DNA of 5,410 bases from Bacteroidales bacterium (GTDB taxonomy: Bacteria > Bacteroidota > Bacteroidia > Bacteroidales > ML635J-15): positions 1 through 5,410 of the forward strand of contig JAQVEY010000194.1 in assembly GCA_028697515.1 (NCBI GenBank), read 5' to 3'. The notes under the pieces are model-generated. The model was given only the letters and a program-made list of their open reading frames with translations, was not told the DNA's origin and made no database searches. Made by a program: the position numbers and the translations under genes. This document shows positions 1 through 5,410 of this stretch, in pieces (within the stretch, counting starts at the first letter, position 1; each line of letters starts with the position of its first letter).

Positions 1-1020
1 CAATAAATCTTCTTCATTACCTGATACAAAATGCTCTTCATAATTTTGCCAATAATTACCTATTCCTATATTTATTTCAGATGTAATATTATTATAAATG
101 AAGAATTGTCTGCCAATTAAAAAACCAAATTCATTTCCATATTTTGATATGTCAACTGTCCTGGAATACTCATTTTTAAAAGTTCTCATTTCAAAATTCT
201 TAATGAGGGCAGAATTATATCTATATAAACCTGCTATGTACCATGCATTCGGAGCTGTTTCTTTTGATGAAAAATAAAACTTAGTTTGTAGTCCAATTGT
301 AAGACCTTGACTCCTATAATAGTTTCCAAAGTTCCATTCTTCTCCTGAACTAGCCCATGTCCTTCTTCTCCATATAAATTCTGTTCCTATTGAAAATCTA
401 TTTGTTAAATATTTCTCAATTATTATATTTGGATTTAGCCCTATCGCATCTTGTAAAATTTGTGTTTTAACAATAATATCATCAAATAAAACGGCTTGAG
501 GTTTTCTCTTCATGGTTTCCACATCTTGACCAAATCTTTTACTTATGGTAATTCCAAAATTAAATGAAATACCCTTTTTGAATACAATATCAAGTTCATT
601 TGCTGAATATGTAACCCCTGTACTAAGATTGTAGTTGAAATTTCTTTTAGTTAAATATGAAATACCTAATGGCAGTGAAAACATTGGATAACCTTGATAA
701 TCTAAACTACCATATAGCCCCGTATTCAAATTTAATCTATATTTTCGCGGATTAGTAATATAGTACTCTACTCCCATACCAAAAGAATTAGAACCAATTC
801 CCATTTCCATGGAAAATCTATCTGTTAACATTTGACCATAAGAAATCCCTAATGGCCTCGCTGGAGCCCCATTAATTCTGATTGAAATAATATGTGTTTT
901 TATAGGATTCGTTGTTGGTTGAGCATTCAAAACACAGGATGCAAATAGAATAAAAGAAACTACAAGTTTAATTTTGACATTTTTATTAATTTGTTTATTT
1001 ACAGTATAATAATAATCCAT
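1..1020 (-). CDS. Exported protein, probable outer-membrane beta-barrel; 3' end outside the window
   Basis: I read 340 consecutive sense codons from an ATG at 1020-1018 to the left edge with no stop, so the C-terminus is missing. An in-frame TAA at 1026-1024 lies two codons upstream, which makes this ATG the first possible start. Residues 1-18 are Lys/Asn/Tyr-rich. A hydrophobic stretch follows (about 19-32), ending in LNA before Gln34, a typical Bacteroidota signal peptidase I site. Cys29 in FASC is a poor lipobox, so a lipoprotein is a less likely reading. The mature part is rich in Tyr, Phe, Asn and Gly. It has short amphipathic, strand-like stretches separated by polar turns (around residues 72-88, 94-104, 115-122, 127-137, 150-161, 207-217, 239-250, 259-268 and 297-307), as in outer-membrane barrels. 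I recognise no named family. The gene starts 88 bp after the acetyltransferase stop and no TAnnTTTG promoter is visible in that gap, so read-through from the acetyltransferase is plausible. The barrel call is inference; the coding call is firm. Confidence 0.85.
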   Translation of the reverse strand, partial: MDYYYTVNKQINKNVKIKLVVSFILFASCVLNAQPTTNPIKTHIISIRINGAPARPLGISYGQMLTDRFSMEMGIGSNSFGMGVEYYITNPRKYRLNLNTGLYGSLDYQGYPMFSLPLGISYLTKRNFNYNLSTGVTYSANELDIVFKKGISFNFGITISKRFGQDVETMKRKPQAVLFDDIIVKTQILQDAIGLNPNIIIEKYLTNRFSIGTEFIWRRRTWASSGEEWNFGNYYRSQGLTIGLQTKFYFSSKETAPNAWYIAGLYRYNSALIKNFEMRTFKNEYSRTVDISKYGNEFGFLIGRQFFIYNNITSEINIGIGNYWQNYEEHFVSGNEEDLL

Positions 1021-1108
1021 TCTTTAATTTTGCTGCTAACTATTTTATAACCATTACCTTTGCTAAACTTTTCACTAAATCTCATATTTTAAAACACAGT
1101 CCAATAAA

Positions 1109-1582
1109 TTATTTTTTAATTGCCATTTCCATTGGCAAATATTTAATCCCGTTTTCTTCACGCATAGTGTCAGTGTCAACAAATCCCATTTTACGATAAA
1201 CCGGAATTGAATATGGTGAAGCATGTACATAAAACTTTTCCAGATTAGTATCTCTTTTAATCATTTCTTTCAGAGATTCATTAAAAAGTTTTTTGGCAAT
1301 GCCTTGTCCCTGATATAGTTTATCAACAAATAGCAATGAAATGAATTTATTATCTCTAATCTCAATCATTCCGGCCAATTCCGAATCCTTAAAAGCCAGC
1401 CAGATATTTGTCTGTTTAATTTGTCTTTCTGCAATTTTTGATGCTTGAATCCAGTTATAAAAGAATTCACTTCCTTCTTTACAATAATCACCAGAAACAA
1501 ACTCATCGAATACCTTTTTTATTAGCTTATAAATCATTTCCTCCTGACCGGGCTGATATTTTTCTATTTTAATTGTACTCAT
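1109..1582 (-). CDS. GNAT family N-acetyltransferase
   Basis: This is a 157-residue cytoplasmic enzyme of the GNAT fold, expected to transfer an acetyl group from acetyl-CoA to an amine. The acceptor cannot be told from the sequence. The fold runs in order: a first strand and helix at residues 3-26 (IKIEKYQPG, then the helix IYKLIKKVFDEF), central strands at about 60-87, the acetyl-CoA pyrophosphate-binding motif QGQGIA at 91-96 (the Q/RxxGxG/A signature), and motif B ending in VYRKMGF, whose Tyr129 sits where GNAT enzymes usually have the general acid. Length is normal for a single-domain member. The frame stays open upstream to a GTG at 1627, which would add 15 residues (beginning MLKRFLYV). 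I prefer the ATG at 1582 because it is an ATG, it places the first GNAT strand at the N-terminus, and the extra segment does not look like part of the fold. A Bacteroidota promoter lies about 90 bp upstream. The stop is TAA at 1111-1109. The gene may be cotranscribed with the downstream exported-protein gene. The family call is secure; the substrate is unknown. Confidence 0.93.
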   Translation of the reverse strand: MSTIKIEKYQPGQEEMIYKLIKKVFDEFVSGDYCKEGSEFFYNWIQASKIAERQIKQTNIWLAFKDSELAGMIEIRDNKFISLLFVDKLYQGQGIAKKLFNESLKEMIKRDTNLEKFYVHASPYSIPVYRKMGFVDTDTMREENGIKYLPMEMAIKK

Positions 1583-1674
1583 TCTGTTTCTATTAAAACA
1601 TAAGACATATAGGAACCTTTTCAACACTTTTTGTCACAATATCAAAAGCACTAATCGGTTTTCTCAATTCTATC

Positions 1675-1708
1675 CAAAGTTAACAATCATTTTATTAAGT
1701 ATTACAAA
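1675..1708 (-). promoter_or_regulatory. Candidate Bacteroidota sigma-ABfr promoter for the acetyltransferase gene
   Basis: On the minus strand TAACTTTG (1682-1675) matches the Bacteroidota -7 element TAnnTTTG exactly. A TTTG at 1708-1705, 22 bases further upstream, fits the -33 TTG element at slightly long spacing. Transcription would begin near 1668 and give a leader of about 85 nt to the ATG at 1582. The promoter sits entirely in the spacer after the surface-protein stop (1722), which suggests the acetyltransferase is a separate transcription unit. The -7 match is seen directly; promoter activity is inferred. Confidence 0.5.
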
Positions 1709-1721
1709 GAAGAGTGTAGTT

Positions 1722-3542
1722 TTATTGAAGAACAAGTTTTTCTATTCCGATAATTTGATTATGTGAATCCAATAAATAAACATAATACATGCCTTTGCTA
1801 GTCAGCATTGATAAATTAATCTTAGTATGTTTATTTTCTAACGTAGCTGAATATATTATTTGGTTCATTGAATTAGTTATTTTTATAGAATAATCACCAT
1901 TCTCATGTAAATTACTACACTCAATTGTAAAATAATCATTGGTTGGATTGGGTGAAATTAATAGTAAGGATTTCTCATATTCATCTTTAATACCTGTAAA
2001 TGTTTCTACCGTAACATTGAAACTACATGTATTCTGATTACCATTAGCGTCTTCCACAGTCCATAAGACACAGGTAGTGCCCAAATTAAATACACTATTA
2101 TAAAGACTGTTTGAATTATTAAAATCATTTGTAATAAACGAGCCTTCACAGTTATCATCAAACACTAATGGATCTAACTCGTTACCCTGAACAGTATAAG
2201 TTTGACTTTCATCATCAGCAATTACAGTAAAATCTGCTGGACATGTGATTGTTGGATCTACTTCATCTTCAATACAACCACCATCTGTAATAATCCAGTT
2301 ATTTGGATCATTGGTTAAAATATCATGCGAAGCTGATGCAGTGCAACTATATTGACTATAACCACCAGAAAAATTGACATTTGGTTGTAAATCTAAGCTT
2401 GCCCAACCAATAAGCAATGCGTCGTAATTATCAACTGAAAGAGTTACGCCACCAAACATTAAACCCATATCAGTTACGCTGCTAACATCCCAATTGCCGA
2501 TGTTATTATCAAATGAATCAGCAGATTTAAACATCGAATTCATGTTTGTTACACTACTTACATCCCAGTTTCCAATATCTTGATTAAAATCGTGAGCATA
2601 TGAAAACATCGAACTCATATCTGTAACATTACCAACATTCCAGTTCGCAATGGGTTGATTAAACGCTACGGCATTAGTAAACATAGCAAACATATTATTC
2701 ACATTACCGACATCCCAATCTCCAAGTTCCTGATTAAAAAAGTGTGAATCTTGAAACATTCCACTCATATTTGTAACACTGCTTACATTCCAGCTACCAA
2801 TAGGCTGATCGAATACCAATGTCCCTAGAAACATCTGAAACATATCGGTTACACTACTAACGTCCCAATTGTTAATATCCTGATTGAAATATGATGTATA
2901 ACTGAACATTTCACTCATATCCGTTACATTACCAACATCCCAATTTCCAATAGTCTGATTGAAGTTTGTGGCATATTTAAACATTTGACTCATGTTAGTA
3001 ACATTACTTACATCCCAGTTTCCGATAGGCTGGTCAAAAGAATCAGCAAAACTAAACATTGAACTCATATCTGTAATATTACTTACATCCCAGCTACTGA
3101 TATCCTGATTAAACAAATCGGCATTGTAAAACATAGAACTCAAATTAGTTACAGTAGTCGGAATCTGGTCTGGAACCTCTGTGAGATTAACGGCATTGTT
3201 GCAGGCAGTTGAAAGGTCTGTCAGCCCTATATCACCAAAATCTAAAATTCTTACAAGTCGCTCGGCAAATCCATAATTACCGTTGCCAAAATGTGTGAGT
3301 GTTCCACTTATAGATACTGTATAAATGCCATCTGTAGTATAACTATGTGTTTTATTTCCTGCAGTCGTAAACTGTTCGACATTTCCGTCACCCCAATCAA
3401 CTGATACATCAACCGTTCCTGACAATGGCAGAATTATCGATGTTCCGTCAGACAAGTTTGTGTTATATTCAAGTATCATTTGCCCATTTAATGCAGATAC
3501 CGATAAAACAAATAATAAGATAAAAAATAAATTACTCTTCAT
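1722..3542 (-). CDS. BspA family (DUF285) leucine-rich-repeat-like surface protein with HYR-like domain and T9SS sorting domain
   Basis: This complete 606-residue protein is predicted to be exported by Sec and then carried across the outer membrane by the type IX system. Domains in order: signal peptide 1-20, ending ALNG before Gln21; a PKD-like beta domain, about 22-85, with the VDWGDG signature at 48-53; a linker with Cys114; nine tandem 25-residue DUF285 (PF03382) repeats, 137-361, each close to MFxxAxxFNQxIGNWDVSNVTDMSx; the usual cap after these repeats, including YDALLIGW at 373-380; a HYR-like domain, about 430-512, opening with ITCP and ending NTCSFNVTV, with Cys434, 465, 491 and 506; and a type A T9SS C-terminal domain, about 526-606, with PNP at 531-533. 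Such proteins are generally surface-attached or secreted and are thought to bind other cells, host proteins or polymers; the ligand here is unknown. There is no catalytic motif. The ATG at 3542 directly precedes the signal peptide, so the start is secure. Spacers of 237 bp upstream and 139 bp downstream, with a promoter in the latter, suggest a single-gene unit. Confidence 0.97.
   Translation of the reverse strand: MKSNLFFILLFVLSVSALNGQMILEYNTNLSDGTSIILPLSGTVDVSVDWGDGNVEQFTTAGNKTHSYTTDGIYTVSISGTLTHFGNGNYGFAERLVRILDFGDIGLTDLSTACNNAVNLTEVPDQIPTTVTNLSSMFYNADLFNQDISSWDVSNITDMSSMFSFADSFDQPIGNWDVSNVTNMSQMFKYATNFNQTIGNWDVGNVTDMSEMFSYTSYFNQDINNWDVSSVTDMFQMFLGTLVFDQPIGSWNVSSVTNMSGMFQDSHFFNQELGDWDVGNVNNMFAMFTNAVAFNQPIANWNVGNVTDMSSMFSYAHDFNQDIGNWDVSSVTNMNSMFKSADSFDNNIGNWDVSSVTDMGLMFGGVTLSVDNYDALLIGWASLDLQPNVNFSGGYSQYSCTASASHDILTNDPNNWIITDGGCIEDEVDPTITCPADFTVIADDESQTYTVQGNELDPLVFDDNCEGSFITNDFNNSNSLYNSVFNLGTTCVLWTVEDANGNQNTCSFNVTVETFTGIKDEYEKSLLLISPNPTNDYFTIECSNLHENGDYSIKITNSMNQIIYSATLENKHTKINLSMLTSKGMYYVYLLDSHNQIIGIEKLVLQ
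2460..3134 (-). repeat. Nine tandem 75-bp units encoding the DUF285 repeats
   Basis: The coding strand holds nine consecutive units of exactly 75 bases, each starting at the ATG of a Met-Phe pair: 3134, 3059, 2984, 2909, 2834, 2759, 2684, 2609 and 2534. The best-conserved DNA block is the codons for Trp-Asp/Asn-Val, seen on the plus strand as ACATCCCA, ACGTCCCA or ACATTCCA in every unit. Positions 5-7 of the unit and third codon positions vary freely, while the Phe, Gln, Trp, Val and Met positions are nearly fixed. The units are therefore old and held by protein-level constraint rather than fresh DNA duplications. Each unit should form one turn of a solenoid. No unit has an insertion or deletion, and none contains cysteine. 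Confidence 0.96.
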
Positions 3543-3667
3543 AAAAGATATTTAATAATGAATATTTAACCGATAATTGTGTGTACTTAACTTTCATAAC
3601 TCCATTATATTTCACAAAAATTCTAAAAAAGTTTAAAAATTCAATAGTTTTCAAACACATTATTTAA

Positions 3668-3684
3668 TTTCCAGCGTTTTCCAG
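3668..3684. repeat. Short direct repeat TTTCCAG x2 at 10-bp period
   Basis: TTTCCAG occurs at 3668-3674 and again at 3678-3684, one helical turn apart. It forms a G+C-richer island inside an otherwise very AT-rich spacer. It falls about 130 bp upstream of the surface-protein start, just downstream of the candidate -7 element. It could be a protein-binding site or part of the mRNA leader. It is short enough to be chance. Confidence 0.3.
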
Positions 3685-3698
3685 ATACTTTGTAACGA

Positions 3699-3706
3699 CA
3701 AATTTA
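3699..3706 (-). promoter_or_regulatory. Weak candidate -7 element for the surface-protein gene
   Basis: Minus-strand TAAATTTG matches TAnnTTTG, the Bacteroidota -7 consensus, but there is no TTG at the expected 19-23 bases upstream. Transcription from here would give a leader of about 150 nt before the ATG at 3542. It is the only -7 match I found in the 237-bp spacer. In such AT-rich DNA one match alone is weak evidence. Confidence 0.25.
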
Positions 3707-3722
3707 ATCAAATTATCTAATG

Positions 3723-3736
3723 AATAATTGATTATT
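3723..3736. promoter_or_regulatory. Perfect 14-bp palindrome AATAAT-TG-ATTATT in the spacer
   Basis: Two 6-base arms are exact reverse complements around a TG centre. The palindrome sits 17 bp upstream of the candidate -7 element of the surface-protein gene, where a regulator operator could lie. All arm bases are A or T in an AT-rich spacer, so chance is a real alternative. It has no T-tract and no GC stem to act as a terminator for the upstream peptidase. Confidence 0.25.
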
Positions 3737-3779
3737 ATAAAATATATCTACTATTTCAAAAAACGAAAATATTATGTTT

Positions 3780-5410
3780 CTATCTGCTCCCTTTCCACAC
3801 TGCCGGAACGCCTATTTCAAGCCATTTCGGACACGGAGCATCCTTTAGATAATAATCAAAAAACTCTGACATTCTTACACTCAAATCCTTACAATTAGCA
3901 CGATTTTTAAGATTATGTTCCTCACCGTTGTAATTCAGCAACCAAACCGGTTTATTAAGTCTTTTCATTGCAAGGAAAAGTTCTATTCCCTGCGACCAAG
4001 GCACAGCACCGTCTCCGTCATTATGCATCATCAAAAGAGGGGTATTGATTTTATCGGCATAAAAAACAGGGGAATTTTCAATGTATGCAGGCAGATTTTC
4101 CCACATATTTGCTCCTATCCTGCTCTGTCCTTCTTCATACTGCATCATTCTGCTATTTCCTCCTTCCATCCTCAAACCTCCGTAAGCACTTGTCATATTA
4201 CTTACTGCGGCTCCTGCCATTGCACAGGCATATAAATCAGTCTGTGTCACAAGATAAGCAACCTGATATCCTCCCCAACTTTGCCCCTGCAAACCTATTT
4301 TGTCCTTATTTACAAAGCCTTTTTCAATTAGCGAATATGTACCACTAACAATTGAATTATATGCATCCTTGCCCGGACTACCAGTTTTGTATTTAATATC
4401 GGGAATGAAAACTATATATCCATTACTTGTAAATAAAGGAAAGTTTATAACCGAGCGACTTGGGGCAGGAATATAGTGTGCATACAAATGGTCGCTATAT
4501 TTCTCATAAAAATAAACAAGCATCGGATATTTCATGTTAGGATCAAAATCTTCGGGTTTGTAAAGCAATCCGCTTACACTGTCTCCGTTAAAATCAAACC
4601 ACGAATACAATTCTACACTTCCCCACGAATAATCCTTTTGTTGCGGATTTATTTCAGTTATCTTTAGCGAATTGTTCCAGTCTGCATTGTCTTTAACTAT
4701 ATATCTGTCAGGATATGTGCTAAAATCAGATTTGGAAAAACTGTAAACCTCGGCATTCTTTGCTTTAGTAATATTGCCGACACTCATATTAGCAGAAAAA
4801 ATCAAATTAAGTGTTCCAGTTTCTATATCCAGAGTATAAATTGTAGCTTCCTTGCTGATTTTATTAAAACCATGCAATATAACTAGTTCATGTTCATCAA
4901 TATATTCTGAATCTTTATCGGTTTTAATAAATCTTAATACAATATTATTATCCCGCCCAAATGAATTTGTAATATTTATAATCTCTCCGTCTTTACCTGC
5001 ATTACAAAGCCATAAGTCATATTTATCATATAAAATTACTGCCCTATCATTCTTTAGCCAGCCTGCAATTCCGTAATTCGGAGGCAATCCCGGTTGGTCA
5101 TACTCATCATTATAAAATCCTACATCTGTTAAATCTGTTATCGGGTAAGAAAGACTTCTACGCAAATCATGCATATACCAAGTTGAATCCTGCTTATCAT
5201 AAATAATGGCAAATTTACCACCCGGAGACAAAGAAACAGTACCCTCAAATGCAGTTGCAAATTTCTTTTTCTCGCCATTTTCGATATTAACAAACCAGTA
5301 ATCTCTAATATTAGCAGAGCTCCATTGAATTAAGTGTTCGTAAGGATAATTACTGTATGCCAGCACAGTTTCGCAATCTCCTTTTTTGCTTATTCTGACA
5401 TCGTCCATCG
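3780..5410 (-). CDS. S9 family (prolyl oligopeptidase/DPP4-like) serine peptidase, C-terminal part; 5' end outside the window
   Basis: This is the C-terminal portion of a peptidase expected to cleave peptides, often after proline, probably in the periplasm; its export signal is not in the window. Numbering from the first in-window Met (ATG at 5408), residues 1 to about 265 are beta-propeller blades with repeated strand-turn segments such as VSLSPGGKFAIIYD. Residues about 270-525 are the alpha/beta-hydrolase domain. The catalytic triad is complete: Ser377 in GQSWGG, Asp466 in MHNDGDGAVPW (H+4, as in DPP4) and His498 in NGEEHNL. The ending YLKDAPCPKW...GVPAVWKG is typical of Bacteroidota S9 enzymes, and the stop is TAG at 3782-3780. 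Full family members are about 700-950 residues with a signal peptide, so a large N-terminal part is missing and the Met at 5408 is almost surely internal. The codon before it ends in CG and so cannot be a stop. Peptide specificity cannot be judged, because the propeller region that would carry any DPP4-type Glu-Glu motif is incomplete. Confidence 0.95.
   Translation of the reverse strand, partial: MDDVRISKKGDCETVLAYSNYPYEHLIQWSSANIRDYWFVNIENGEKKKFATAFEGTVSLSPGGKFAIIYDKQDSTWYMHDLRRSLSYPITDLTDVGFYNDEYDQPGLPPNYGIAGWLKNDRAVILYDKYDLWLCNAGKDGEIINITNSFGRDNNIVLRFIKTDKDSEYIDEHELVILHGFNKISKEATIYTLDIETGTLNLIFSANMSVGNITKAKNAEVYSFSKSDFSTYPDRYIVKDNADWNNSLKITEINPQQKDYSWGSVELYSWFDFNGDSVSGLLYKPEDFDPNMKYPMLVYFYEKYSDHLYAHYIPAPSRSVINFPLFTSNGYIVFIPDIKYKTGSPGKDAYNSIVSGTYSLIEKGFVNKDKIGLQGQSWGGYQVAYLVTQTDLYACAMAGAAVSNMTSAYGGLRMEGGNSRMMQYEEGQSRIGANMWENLPAYIENSPVFYADKINTPLLMMHNDGDGAVPWSQGIELFLAMKRLNKPVWLLNYNGEEHNLKNRANCKDLSVRMSEFFDYYLKDAPCPKWLEIGVPAVWKGSR

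Noticed and set aside
1..1020. Lower G+C in the left-edge gene than in the peptidase gene as a sign of horizontal transfer
   Set aside because: Hand counts of single 60-base lines ranged from about 20 to 40% in the left gene and about 30 to 52% in the peptidase gene. The ranges overlap and no mobile element, integrase or tRNA is nearby.
984..1020. Lipoprotein reading of the left-edge gene through Cys29
   Set aside because: Phe at -3 of FASC is a poor lipobox residue, and a clean LNA-Gln signal peptidase I site follows five residues later. I kept this only as an alternative.
1021..1108. Promoter in the gap before the left-edge gene
   Set aside because: No TAnnTTTG match exists on the minus strand in this gap, and there is no clear hairpin that would end the acetyltransferase transcript.
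3616..3642. AAAAATTC direct repeat (3616-3623 and 3635-3642)
   Set aside because: Low-complexity A/T sequence in an A/T-rich spacer, so chance recurrence is likely.
3758..3780. Possible terminator after the peptidase stop: GAAA / TTTC stem followed by six T on the minus strand
   Set aside because: The stem is only 4 bp with one G-C pair and an 8-base loop, too weak to call an intrinsic terminator.
3915..5076. Plus-strand open frames of about 60-106 codons
   Set aside because: They lie antisense inside the peptidase gene, show no recognisable domain or signal peptide, and are best explained as by-products of the coding strand.

Overview
The window looks like ordinary chromosomal DNA of a Bacteroidota (Bacteroidetes) species. 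The evidence is AT-rich DNA, export signals ending in an Ala-Gln or Gly-Gln junction, a C-terminal type IX secretion (T9SS) sorting domain, a BspA-like/DUF285 repeat protein of the kind common in this phylum, and a promoter of the Bacteroidota TTG / TAnnTTTG type. I cannot assign a genus.

Four protein genes fill the window. All lie on the minus strand, so transcription runs from high to low coordinates. In that order they are: (1) the C-terminal 542 residues or so of an S9-family (prolyl oligopeptidase/DPP4-like) serine peptidase, cut by the right edge (3780-5410); (2) a complete 606-residue secreted BspA-like surface protein with a PKD-like N-terminus, nine exact-length 25-residue repeats, a HYR-like domain and a T9SS tail (1722-3542); (3) a complete GNAT N-acetyltransferase whose best start is the ATG at 1582 (1109-1582); (4) the first 340 residues of an exported, probably outer-membrane beta-barrel protein that runs off the left edge (1-1020).

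The spacers are short: 237 bp between genes 1 and 2, 139 bp between 2 and 3, and 88 bp between 3 and 4. A good Bacteroidota promoter precedes the acetyltransferase. None is visible in the 88-bp gap before the outer-membrane gene, so those two may be cotranscribed. No RNA genes, CRISPR arrays, insertion sequences or convincing intrinsic terminators were found.

Three of the four products act in the cell envelope or outside the cell (peptidase, surface repeat protein, outer-membrane protein), but nothing in the sequence ties them into one pathway. I found no convincing new system. The points most worth a second look are the rigid 75-bp repeat array, the unidentified barrel-like gene at the left edge, and small repeat structures in the leader of the surface-protein gene.
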